Assembly: GCA_022495995.1 (NCBI GenBank)
Contig: JAFEMH010000521.1
Coordinates: 372,001 to 436,000, forward strand
Direction: 5' to 3'
DNA: 64,000 nt
Origin: Adenophora triphylla var. japonica
Lineage: Eukaryota; Streptophyta; Magnoliopsida; Asterales; Campanulaceae
Shown here piece after piece: positions 32,239 to 44,101 of this stretch. How positions within the stretch are numbered: position 1 is the stretch's first letter; every line of letters starts with the position of its first letter. The position numbers were made by a program, and so were the translations under genes. Under the pieces are notes generated by a model that saw only the letters and a program-made list of their open reading frames with translations, searched no databases and was not told where the DNA came from.

Positions 32239-32828
32239 GGCATAACTAGCAGAAGCAATATATGGTTATTTGGATGCTGCAAAGGAGTTAATGGCACTTG
32301 TCCAGAGTTCAACCCAAAATCACTTGTAAATTCAATACGATATGCACAACTTTATGTACCTTGTGATTGTAACATATGTAGGTCTTATAGAAGTTATTTC
32401 CCTCTTTCCAGGCATGATATAAAGGTCAGGAAACTTAACTGGCATGATGACAAACGTTGGGGCTTGGACACTAAGCACCGATTGAATGGCAGTGGGAAAC
32501 TGAAGCTTGACTTTAGTTCGTTCCTTGATATGTTGAAGGGAAAGTAAATTTATGTGCAAAAGAAGCTGTCATTCGCTTGAGTTTAAAGAAGATCCTAACT
32601 CGCACATCTGAAGGACGTCTGTTCATTGAATCATAGGGGGCTCCTATCTCAAACTTATATATGGGGAATATGGATCTTAATGACCAAGAGGCAGAAGGGG
32701 CCCTTGTTCTCCTATCCTCTCCACTTTCGACCTTGTCAAGCTGTCCGCTTAACATTAGGGCTTCCATATTTTTCATAATAAACTAAATACTAAGGAATGC
32801 TGCAAAACCATAGCCCTAATAAAGTTAA
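32239..32828. other. Unassigned sequence between the copia element and the LTR array
   Basis: About 590 bp. An open frame runs out of the LTR to 32547, with no motif I recognise. Another frame at about 32240-32320 reads A-EAIYGYLDAAKELMALVQ, which looks like coding sequence (possibly an exon fragment followed by GT at 32326), but I cannot name it. It ends with GTTAA (32824-32828), the TSD of the array. Confidence 0.4.
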
Positions 32829-35800
32829 TGTAATAACCCTAAAATTTTCGAGGATTATTTGGTAAATTGTTAAATTTTCAATTAGGCTTTTAGAGGGACT
32901 AATAATTATATTGAAGTCCTAGAAATTATATTATGTGGGTTAAATTATTTAGATGAGTTGGGCTTTGGTATTGAGCTTAGGTTTAGTAGAACCCTTTTAT
33001 AAATACTCATTTTTAATAATAGTTTTAGTAATTAAATTGTTTCTTTAAATTAAATTATTTGAATTACCTTTTAAATAAAAGGATTGGAAGTAATAACCTT
33101 GAGTTATTATTGGACTAGAAATTGTGGACTTGTTTTAATTGGGCTTGAGTAACCATGTGGGCTTAGAAAATTTAATTAGACTAGGATTAAAAAACCTACA
33201 TATATAAATTCCTTCTTAACCTAATAACTCTCATTAATTAAATCAATTAAATAAAGAAATAGAGAGAGAGAGAGAGGCGGCAGCTTGTTGTTTGCCGTGA
33301 ATAGTTGCCTGGCTTAGAGAATCAAAGAGGAAGAAAGTCTTAAGTTGATTTGTGATTTGGAAGACAAAATTAAGTAAGTATCCTTTTCGTCTTAAATTAT
33401 TAAATTACTGTTCTTAAATTTAAAAATCTAGAAGAAACCCTAGAAAAATTTTGAGATTAATTAAGGTTTGTTTTATGATATTAAGGATTAATTAAGAATG
33501 ATCTAATGATATTTTGATAAAAGATTATTAATTGAAAAGTTAATATTAATCGAATTTTTGATTAAAAACCTTATGTTGATTAGGTTTGGGTATGTAATCA
33601 AGGGTGTTAACCTAAGGCATTGCATGCATTTATGAGAGTGGGAAATTAGGGTTCGTACCATAATAGAATTGATTAATTTGGGTTGAATCTAAAGTATTAT
33701 GTTGGAACGGAGTATCTAAATTATTTATTAAAAAATAGTGTTATATATCTGTGTGTGTGTGTGAAATCTGTGTGTGTGCGTGTGTGTATTGTGTACCGTG
33801 TGAGTGTGTGTAATATTAAGGTTTTGTGTGTGTGCTGTAAAAGGTGTAATTAGTGCGTGTAAATGTGTTTTTGATTAAAGTAAAGGAAATAAAAATGTTA
33901 GAAACCTAAGGGTAGTTTGGATAAAATCTAGGGGTGTTTTGGTATTTATGTGAAGGGTATTTTGGAAAACTCTAGAAGTGAAAAGCAACTTGAGACGAAG
34001 TTAAATAGAATTAACTCATAAGTTAGTGAAGTAAAATAAAGTTAAGTTGGGACGGAGTATTAAGTAGTTAATCCGTACTTAACGGATATTATTTATTTGT
34101 GTAGATCCGATCGGAGTTAGCAATTGTTCGAGTACTAAGCAACGCTAAGGTAAGGGATTATACATCTTTAAGTTAATTGATTTTCGCTCCGTTTCATTAT
34201 TTAGGCTTCCGCATATTTCTTGGCGATGTACGTTTCTTTGATACGTAAAAGCTGACCTCGGGTCAGTATTTGTTTTGATTCCCTTGTTTACCGTTATTTG
34301 CTAATCTTTTGTTATTCATTTGCTAAATCGTTCTTTTGGTTTCGTAAATACAGAATTTTATTGTTATTGTGAAATTTTCTATTCTGTATAAAAATGAGTT
34401 TTGATATGATATGATTTTGTTCCATTAATGATCACTAAGTTAGACAACCTGCTTCGGCGGAGTATATTTGATATTTTGGCATTCGGGCAAACTTAGTTTA
34501 CCGCTTCAAAGTTGTAGTGGTGGGGTGTTCCGGATACATTGTTTAGGACTCTGCGGAGTCAACCTTTGTGCCCTTTGTGGGATTTCGAACCCTTTGTGGG
34601 TATTAGTGCTCTTTGTGAGCTTTTGTTTCCTTTATGGGATTTTGGTTGGATAAGGACAGTGGACCACTTATGTGATATTTTTATTAAAAATCTAGAAGAA
34701 AAATTTTGAGAATAATTAAGGTTTGTTTTATGATATTAAGGATTAATTAAGAATGATCCAATGATATTTTGATAAAAGATTAATAATTGAAAACTTAATA
34801 TTAATCGGATTATTGATTAAAAATCTTATGTTGATTAGGTTTGGATATGTAATCAAGGGTGTTAACCTAAGATATTGCATGTATTTATGAGAGTGGAAAA
34901 TTAGGGTTCGTACCATAATAAAATTGATTTATTTGGGTTGGATCTAAAGTATTATGTTGGAACGGAGTATCTAAATTATTTATTAAAAAATAGTGTTATA
35001 TATCTGTGTGTGTGTGTGAAATAGTGAGTGTGAAATCTGTGTGTGTGCGTGTGTGTATTGTGTACCGTGTGAGTGTGTGTAATATTAAGATTTTGTGTGT
35101 GTGCTGTAAAAGTTGTAATTAGTGTGTGTAAATGTGTTTTTGATTAAAGTAAAGGGAATAAAAATGTTAGAAATCTAAGGGTAGTTTGGATAAACCCTAG
35201 GGGTGTTTTGGTATTTATGTGAAGGATATTTTGGGAAACTCTAGAAGTGAAAAGCAACTTGAGACAAAGTTAAATAGAATTAACTCATAAGTTAGTGAAG
35301 TAAAATAAAGTTAAGTTGGGACGGAGTATTAAGTAGTTAATCCGTACTTAACGGATATTATTTATTTGTGTAGATTCGATCGAAGTTAGAAATGGTTCGA
35401 GAACTAAGCAACGCTAAGGTAAGGAATTATACATCTTTAACATAATTGATTTTCGCTCCGTTTCATTATTTAGGCTTCCGCATATTTCTTGGCGATGTAC
35501 GTTCCTTTGATACGTAAAAGCTGACCTCGCGTCAGTATTTGTTTTGACTCCCTCGTTTACCGTTATTTGCTAATCTTTTGTTATTCGTTTTGCTAAATCG
35601 TTCTTTTGGTTTCATAAATACAAAATTTTATTGTTATTGTGAAAGTTCGTATTCTGTATAAAAATGAGTTTTGATATGATATGATTTTGTTCCATTAATG
35701 ATCACTAAGTTAGACAACCTGCTTCGGCGGGGTATATTTGATATTTTTGCCTTCGGGCAAACTTAGTTCACCGCTTCAAAGTAGTAGTGGTGGGGTGTTC

Positions 35801-36688
35801 CGGATACACTGTTTAGGACTCTGCGGAGTCAACCTTTGTGCCCTTTGTGGGATTTCGAACCCTTTGTGGGTATTAGTGCTCTTTGTGGGCTTTTGTTCCC
35901 TTTATGGGATTTTGGTTTGATAAGGTCAGTGGACCACTTATGTGATCATGATGTCTGTGAGTGATTTGATTACCTACGGCTGGTATGGGACAGTTGTAGA
36001 TAATTAGATTACTCGAGTTAGCTTTGTTCAGCTTATCAGTCCTTTGAAATTCCTAAAAATCTGTGAGTGGTTTAGTTAGTTAAGGCTGGTATGGGACAGT
36101 CTTAAGTAAGTAATCCATTCGGGTCATTTTGATTCTATCTTGTCGTCATTTGAACCTCCAAAGCATTTGTCAACTCAGTTTGTGAAACCATTTATATTTT
36201 GAAAGATATGTGGTTTTGAGATTTGTTAAAATAATGATTTCGATTTGTGCTTTGTTATGTCTTCGATTGTGATTTAGACTTTGTATCGGTTGATATTCCT
36301 TCGGGTCAACTCCTCTTTAGTAACCGGAGGGGTTGTATATGAACTTATTGGGCATTGTTCGCTCACTCTTTTATCTTCTTTTCTTCCAGATTTCATATAG
36401 GAAGAATGTGAAACGGTTCGGGAGCACTTCTTAAGGAGTTCAAGGATTGTTTAGTTTATTTCATTTTAGACTCTTTAGTTAGTTATTTTAGTTATTTGAG
36501 AGTTTGTAAGACTTTAAAGATTTTGTTGAGCTAGTGGATTGTACTAGCCGTTGAAATTGTTACCGTTATCCGCATTTAAGTTGTTTCAAATTATGGTTAG
36601 TGTTTGAATTATGGTTTTAGTAGCCGTTACAGGTTATTTTATTATCAATTAAGTATTATTATTGTTGTGGAAATTTGGGGTCGTTACA
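32829..36688 (+). repeat. LTR1 of the array, with a 1.26-kb internal tandem duplication (3860 bp)
   Basis: It begins TGTAATAACCC and ends GTTACA. The stretch 33421-34672 is repeated at about 34684-35940, joined at TTTTTATTAAAAATCTAG. Removing one copy gives about the length of LTR2. Like the other copies it contains a GA microsatellite (about 33261-33275), a splice-donor-like AAGTAAGTATCC after it, a GT-rich tract (33750-33860), and CCCTTTGTGGG-type short repeats (34560-34640 and 35830-35910). Confidence 0.88.
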
Positions 36689-36876
36689 GTTGATATCAGA
36701 GCTTTGGCTTTAGATCTTTGGAAGTTTAGAATGTGTGAGGATAAGTTTGATTTGAGCCTTAGGTTTGACCTCAGTGTCATTCTTGGAGTATTTAGTGTAG
36801 ATTGATATGATAAGATTAGTTGCTTCATCGAATTATGAAAGTTTAGAGGACTAAACTTCTTTTAAGGGGGTAAGAA
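36689..36876 (+). repeat. Array internal segment 1 (188 bp) with primer site and polypurine tract
   Basis: The primer site is TGATATCAGAGC (36691-36702), one base off the usual TGGTATCAGAGC. It ends with TTTTAAGGGGGTAAGAA before LTR2. No ORF. Confidence 0.88.
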
Positions 36877-37284
36877 CGTAATAACCTAAAATTTTTTGAG
36901 GATTATTTGATAAATTGTTAAATTTTCAATTAGGCTTTTAGAGAGACTAATAATTATATTGAAGTCCTAGGAATTATATTATGTGGGTTAAATTATTTAG
37001 ATGAGTTGGGCTTTGGTATTGGGCTTAGGTTTAGTAGAACCCTTTTATAAATACTCATTTTAAATAATTGTTTTAGTAATTAAATTGTTTCTTTAAATTA
37101 AATTGTTTTAATTACCTTTTAAATAAAAGGATTGGAAGTAATGGGCTTGAGTTATTATTGGACTAGAAATTGTGGACTTGTTTTAATTGGGCTTGAGTAA
37201 CCATGTGGGCTTAGAAAACTTACATATATAAATTCCTTCTTAACCTAATAACTCTCATTAATTAAATCAATTAAATAAAGAAAT

Positions 37285-37315
<31 letters not shown>

Positions 37316-39467
37316 GCTGCTTGTTGTTTGCCGTGAATAGTTGCCTGGCTTGGAGAATCAAAGAGGAAGAAAGTCTTAAGTTGTTTTGTGATTTGGAAGA
37401 CAAAATTAAGTAAGTATCCGTTTCGTCTTAAATTATTAACTTATTGTTCTTAAATTTAAAAATTTAGAAAAAACCCTAGAAAATTTTTGAGATTAATTAA
37501 GGTTTGTTTTATGATATTAAGGATTAATTATGAATGATCCAATGATATTTTGATAAAAGATTATTAATTGAAAACTTAATATTAATCGAATTATTGATTA
37601 AAAACCTTATGTTGATTAGGTTTGGGTATGTAATCAAGGGTGTTAACCTAAGGTATTGCATGTATTTATGAGAGTGGAAAATTAGGGTTCGTACCACAAT
37701 AGAATTGATTTATTTGGGTTGGATCGAAAGTATTATGTTGGAACGGAGTATCTAAATTATTTATTAAAAAATAGTGTTATATATCTCTGTGTGTGTGTGT
37801 GTGAAACAGTGTGTGTGAAATCTGTGTGTGCGTGTGTGTGTATTGTGTACCGTGTGAGTGTGTAATATTAAGGTTTTGTGTGTGTGCTGTAAAAGGTGTA
37901 AGTGCGTGTGTAAATATATTTTTGATTAAAGTAAAGGGAATAAAAATGTTAGAAACCTAAGGGTAGTTTGGATAAATCCTAGGGGTGTTTTGGTATTTAT
38001 GTGAAGGGTATTTTGAAAAACTCTAGAAGTGGAAAGCAACTTGAGACGAAGTTAAATGGAATTAACTCATAAGTTAGTGAAGTAAAATAAAGTTAAGTTG
38101 GGACGGAGTATTAAGTAGTTAATCCGTACTTAACGGATATTATTTATTTGTGTAGATTCGATCGGAGTTAGCAACTGTTCGAGTACTAAGCAACGCTAAG
38201 GTAAGGGATTATACATCTTTAAGTTAATTAATTTCCGCTCCGTTTCATTATTTAGGCTTCCGCATATTTCTTGGCGATGTACGTTCGTTTGATACGTAAA
38301 AGCTGAACTCGCGTCAGCATTTGTTTTGACTCCCTCGTTTTCCGTTATTTGCTAATCTTTTGTTATTCATTTGCTAAATCGTTCTTTTGGTTTCATAAAT
38401 ACAGAATTTTATTGTTATTGTGAAAATTCGTATTCTGTATAAAAATGAATTTTGATATGAAATGATTTTGTTCCATTAATGATCACTAAGTTAGACAACC
38501 TGCTTCGGCGGGATATATTTGATATTTTGGCCTTCGGGCAAACGTCTTTCATCGCTTCAAAGTAGTAGTTGTGGGGTGCTCCGGATACACTGTTTAGGAC
38601 TCTGCGGAGTCAACCTTTGTGCCCTTTGTGGGATTTCGAACCCTTTGTGGGTATTAGTGCTCTTTGTGGGCTTTTGTTCCCTTTATGGAATTTTGGTTTG
38701 ATAAGGTCAGTGGACCACTTATGTGATCATGATGTCTGTGAGTGATTTGATAACCTACGGCTGGTATGGGACAGTTGTAGATAATTAGATTACTCGAGTT
38801 AGCTTTGTTCAGCTTACCAGTCCTTTGAAATCCTAAAAATCTGTGAGTGGTTTAGTTATTTAAGGCTGGTATGGGATATTCTTAAGTAGTAAACCATTCG
38901 GGTCATTTTGATTCTATCTTGTCATCATTTAAACCTCCAAAGTATTTGTCAACTCAGTTTGTGAAACCGTTTATATTTTGAAAGATATGTGGTTTTGAGA
39001 TTTGTTAAAATAATGATTTCGATTTGTGCTTCATTATGTCTTCGATTGTGATTTAGACTTTGTATCGGTTGATATTCCTTCAGGTCAACTCCTCCTTAGT
39101 AACTGGAGGGGATGTATATGAACTTACTGGGCATTCTTCGCTCACCCTTTCATCTTCTTTTCTTCCAGATTTCATATAGGAAGAATGTGAAACGGTTCGG
39201 GAGCACTTCATAAGGAGTTCAAGGATTATTTAGTTTATTTCATTTTAGACTCTTTAGTTAGTTATTTCAGTTATTTGCGAGTTTGTAATACTTTAAAGAT
39301 TTTGTTGAGCTAGTGGATTGTACTAGCCGTTGAAATTGTTACCGTTATCCGCATTTAAGTTATTTCAAATTGTGGTTAGTGTTTGAATTATGTTTTTAGT
39401 AGCCGTTGGAGGTTATTTTATTATCAATTAAGTATTATTATTGTTGTGGAAATTTGAAATCGTTACA
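36877..39467 (+). repeat. LTR2 of the array (2591 bp)
   Basis: The simplest copy. Its first two bases are CG instead of TG. The GA tract is about 14 repeats (37285-37312) and the GT-rich tract runs 37786-37905. It has no insertions. Confidence 0.9.
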
Positions 39468-39655
39468 GTTGGTATCAGAGCTTTGGCTTTAGATCTTTGG
39501 GAGTTTCGAATGTGTGAGAATAAGTTTAATTTGAGCCTTAGGTTTGACCTTAGTGTCATTCTTGGAATATTTAGTGTAGATTGATATGATAAGATTAGTT
39601 GCTTCACCGGATTATGAAAGTTTAGATTACTAAACTTCTTTTAAGGGGGTAAGAA
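39468..39655 (+). repeat. Array internal segment 2 (188 bp)
   Basis: Canonical primer site TGGTATCAGAGC (39470-39481) and TTTTAAGGGGGTAAGAA at the end. No ORF. Confidence 0.9.
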
Positions 39656-40085
39656 TGTAATAACCCAAAAAATTTTCGAGGATTATTTGGTAAATTGTAA
39701 AATTTTCAAATAGGCTTTTAGAGGGACTAATAATTATATTGAAGTCCTAGGAATTATATTATGTGGGTTAAATTATTTAGATGAGTTGGGCTTTGTTATT
39801 GGGCTTAGGTTTAGTAGAACCCTTTTATAAATACTCATTTTTAATAATTGTTTTAGTAATTAAATTGTTTCTTTAAATTAAATTATTTGAATTACCTTTT
39901 AAATAAAAGAATTGAAAGTAATGGGCTTGAATTATTATTGGACTAGAAATTGTGGACTTGTTTTAATTGGGCTTAAGTAACCTTGTGGGCTTAAAAAAAT
40001 TTAATTAGACTAGGATTAGAAAACCTACATAAATAAATTCCTTCTTAACCTAATAACTCTCATTAATTAAATCAATTAAATAAAG

Positions 40086-40148
<63 letters not shown>

Positions 40149-42301
40149 GCAGCTTGTTGTTTGCCGTGAATAGTTGCCTGGCTAGGAGAATCAAAGAGGA
40201 AGAAAGTCTTAAATTGTTTTGTGATTTGGAAGACAAAATTAAGTAAGTATTTGTTTCGTCTTAAATTATTAAATTACTGTTCTTAAATTTAAAATATAGT
40301 AGGAACCCTAGAAAAATTTTGAGATTATTTAAGGTTTGTTTTATGATATTAAGGATTAATTAAGAATGATCCAATGATATTTTGATAACAGATTATTAAT
40401 TGAAAACTTAATATTAATCGGATTATTGATTAAAAACCTTATGTTGATTATGTTTGGGTATGTAATCAAGGGTGTTAACCTAAGGTATTGCATGTTTTAT
40501 GAGAGTGGAAAATTAGGGTTCGTACCATAATAGAATTGATTTATTTGGATTGGATCTAAAGTATTATGTTGGAACGGAGTATCTAAATTATTTATTAAAA
40601 AATAGTGTTATATATCTATGTGTGTGTGTGTGAAACAGTGTGTGTGAAATTTGTGTGTGTGCGTGTGTGTGTATTGTGTACCGTGTGAGTGTGTGTAATA
40701 TTAAGGTTTTGTGTGTGTGCTGTAAAAGGTGTAATTTGTGTGTGTAAATGTGTTTTTGATTAAAGTAAAGAGAATAAAAATGTTAAAAACCTAAGGGTAG
40801 TTTGGGTAAACCCTAGGGCTATTTTGGTATTTATGTGAAGGGTATTTTGGAAAACTCTAGAAGTGGAAAGCAACTTGAGACGAAGTTAAATAGAATTAAC
40901 TCATAAGTTAGTGAAGTAAAATAAAGTTAAGTTGAGACGGAGTATTAAGTAGTTAATCCGTACTTAACGGATATTATTTATTTGTGTAGATCCAATCGGA
41001 GTTATCAATTATTCGAGTACTAAGCAACGCTAAGGTAAGGAATTATACATCTTTAAGTTAATTGATTTCCGCTCCGTTTCATTATTTAGGCTTTCACATA
41101 TTTCTTGGCGATGTACGTTCCTTTGATAAGTAAAAGCTGACCTCGCGTCAGTATTTGTTTTGACTCACTCGTTTACCGTTATTTGCTAATCTTTTGTTAT
41201 TCGTTTCCTAGATCGTTCTTTTGATTTCGTAAATACAGAATTTTATTGTTATTGTGAAAGTTCGTATTCTGTATAAAAATGAGTTTTGATATGATGTGAT
41301 TTTGTTCCATTAATGATCACTAAGTTAGACAACCTGTTTCGGCGAGGTATATTTGATATTTTGGCCTTCGGTCAAACTTAGTTCACCGCTTCAAAGTAGT
41401 AGTGGTGGGGTGTTCTGGATACACTGTTTAGGACTCTGCGTAGTCAACCTTTGTGCCCTTTGTGGGATTTTGAACCCTTTGTGGATATTAGTGACCTTTG
41501 TGGGCTTTTGTTCCCTTTATGGGATTTTGATTTGATAAGGTCAGTGGACTACTTATGTGATCATGATGTCTGTGAGTAATTTGATTACCTACGACTGGTA
41601 TGGGACAGTTGTAGATAATTAAATTACTCGAGTTAGCTTTGTTCAGCTTATCAGTCCTTTGAAATTGCTAAAAATCTGTGAGTGGTTTAGTTAGTTAAGG
41701 TTGGTACGGGACAGTCTTAAGTAGTAAACCATTCGGGTCATTTTGATTCTATATTGTCATCATTTGAACCTCCAATGTATTTGTCAACTCAGTTTGTGAA
41801 ACCGTTTATATTTTGAAAGATATGTGGTTTTGAGATTTGTTAAAATAATGATTTCGATTTGTGCTTAGTTATGTCTTCGATTGTGATTTAGACTTAGTAT
41901 CGGTTGATATTCCTTCAGGTCAACTCCTCCTTAGTAACCGGAGGGGTTGTATATGAACTTACTGGCATTGTTCGCTCACCCTTTCATCTTTTTTTCTTTC
42001 AAATTTCATATAGGAAGAATGTGAAACGGTTCGAGAGCACTTCATAAGGAGTTCAAGAATCGTTTAGTTTATTTCATTTGAGACTCTTTAGTTAGTTATT
42101 TTGGTTATTTGAGAGTTTGTAAGACTTTAAAGATTTTGATGAGCTAGTGGATTGTACTAGCCATTGAAATTGTTACCGTTATCCGCATTTATGTGATTTC
42201 AAATTGTGGTTAGTGTTTGAATTATGGTTTTAGTAGCCGTTGGAGGTTATTTTATTATCAATTAAGTATTATTACTGTTGTGAAAATTTGAGGTCGTTAC
42301 A
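39656..42301 (+). repeat. LTR3 of the array (2646 bp)
   Basis: Begins TGTAATAACCC and ends GTTACA. It has the longest GA tract, about 27-28 repeats at 40090-40145, which accounts for most of its extra length over LTR2. Confidence 0.9.
40090..40145 (+). repeat. GA microsatellite, about 27-28 units, in LTR3
   Basis: An uninterrupted (GA)n run. The same site has about 7-8 units in LTR1, about 14 in LTR2, an interrupted tract in LTR4 (43204-43222) and a short interrupted one in LTR5 (about 48305-48320). It lies just upstream of a conserved GGCGGCAGCTTGTTG segment. Confidence 0.95.
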
Positions 42302-42489
42302 GTTGGTATCAGAGCTTTGGCTTTAGATCTTTGGGAGTTTAGAATGTGTGAGGATAAGTTTGATTTGAGCCTTAGCTTTAACCTCAGTGTCATTCTTGGA
42401 GTATTTAGTGTAGATTGATATGATAAGATTAGTTGCTTCATCGGATTATAAAAGTTTAGAGGACTAAACTTCTTTTAAGTGGTTAAGAA
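42302..42489 (+). repeat. Array internal segment 3 (188 bp)
   Basis: Primer site TGGTATCAGAGC at 42304-42315. The polypurine tract is altered (TTTTAAGTGGTTAAGAA), which would probably weaken plus-strand priming. No ORF. Confidence 0.9.
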
Positions 42490-42858
42490 TATAATAACCC
42501 AAAAATTTTCGAGGATTATTTGGTAAATTGTTAAATTTTCAATTATGCTTTTAGAGGGGCTAAAAATTATATTGAAGTCCTAGGAATTATATTATGTGCG
42601 TTAAATTATTTAGTTGAGTTGGGCTTTAGAATTGGGCTTAGGTTTATTAGAACCCTTTTATAAATACTCATTTTTAATAATTGTTTTTGTAATTAAATTG
42701 TTTCTTTAAATTAAATTATTTGAATTACCTTTAAAATAAAAGGATTGAAAGTAATGGGCTTGAGTTATTATTGGACTAGAAATTGTGAACTTGTTTTAAT
42801 TGGGCTTGAGTAACCCTGTGGGCTTAGAAAATTTGACTAGGATTAGAAAACCTACATA

Positions 42859-43142
42859 CTCCCTCCGTCCCACTAATATTAGCACAAACACTGTTTGCGC
42901 GGGAATTAAGAAATATGATATTTTAATAAAATGTTGTGAGTGTAAAAGAATGAGTGGAGAGAGAATGAGTGGAGGGTGTAATAAATTATAATGGTGTTGT
43001 GAGTATTAAAATAATGTAGGAGAGAGAATGAGTGGGGTTGGGTGAATATTTTATTAATATAAAGTTTTCTTTTTGGGAGTGTGCGGATATTAGCGGGACG
43101 CCCAAAAAGGAAAGTGTGCTAATATTAGCGGGACGGAGGGAG
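42859..43142. mobile_element. Stowaway-type MITE (284 bp), TSD TA
   Basis: The terminal inverted repeats begin CTCCCTCCGTCCCACTAATA and end with the complement (GGGACGGAGGGAG). TA is duplicated at 42857-42858 and 43143-43144; the other array LTRs have this site uninterrupted. The CTCCCTCCGT end is the hallmark of plant Stowaway elements moved by Tc1/mariner transposases. No coding capacity. Confidence 0.93.
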
Positions 43143-44101
43143 TATATAAATTCCTTCTTAGTCTAATAACTCTCATTAATTAAATCAATTAAATAAAGAA
43201 ATAGAGAGAGAAAGAGAGAGAGGCGGCAGCTTGTTGTTTGCCGTGAATAGTTGCCTGGCTTGGAGAATCAAAGAGGAAGAAAGTCTTAAGTTGTTTTGTG
43301 ATTTGGAAGACAAAATTAAGTAAGTATCCATTTCGTCTTAAATTATTAAATTACTGTTCTTAAATTTAAAAATCTAGAAGAAATCCTAGAAAAATTTTGA
43401 GATTAATTAAGGTTTGTTTTATGATATTAAGGATTAATTAAGAATGATCCAATGATATTTTGATAAAAGATTATCAATTGAAAACTTAATATTAATCGGA
43501 TTATTGATTAAAAACTTTATGTTTATTAGGTTTGGGTATGTAATCAAGGGTGTTAACCTAAGGTATTGCATGTATTTATGAGAGTGGGAAATTAGGATTC
43601 ATACCATAATAGAATTGATTTATTTGAATTGGATCTAAAGTATTATGTTGAAACGAAGTATCTAAATTATTTATTAAAAAATAGTGCCATATATCTGTGT
43701 GTGTGTGTGTGAAACAGTGTGTGTGAAATCTGTGTGTGTGCATGTGTGTATTGTGTACCGTGTGAATGTGTGTAATAATAAGGTTTTGTGTGTGTGCTGT
43801 AAAAGCTGTAATTAGTGTGTATAAATGTATTTTTGATTAAAGTAAAGAGAATAAAAATGTTAGAAACCTAAGGATAGTTTGGGTAAACCCTAGTGGTGTT
43901 TTGGTATTTATGTGAAGGGTATTTTGGGAAACTCTAGAAGTGGAAAGCAACTTGAGACGAAGTTAAATAGAATTAACTCATAAGTTAGTGAAGTAAAATA
44001 AAGTTAAGTTGGGACGGAGTATTAAGTAGTTAATCCGTACTTAACGGATATTATTTATTTGTGTAGATCCGATCGGAATTAGCAATTGTTCGAGTACTAA
44101 G

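Noticed and set aside
32104..32547. 147-codon ORF across the copia right LTR junction
   Set aside because: It begins inside the LTR (the same frame is present in the left LTR) and continues only by chance across the break. The flanking part is kept as an open question, not as this ORF.
33740..33860. Telomere-like or centromeric satellite origin for the 32.8-49.9 kb array
   Set aside because: The unit has LTR termini, primer sites, polypurine tracts and a 5-bp TSD, so it is a retrotransposon array and not a satellite.
34468..34653. A 60-residue ORF recurring in the array LTRs (34468, 35738, 38519, 41353, 46937)
   Set aside because: It starts at TTG, sits inside an LTR, follows the CCCTTTGTGGG short repeats, and is repeated only because the LTR is. 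There is no sign of coding selection.
37786..37925. GT-rich tracts in the array LTRs as a CRISPR-like or minisatellite locus
   Set aside because: They are simple alternating repeats with irregular interruptions and no spacers, present once per LTR.
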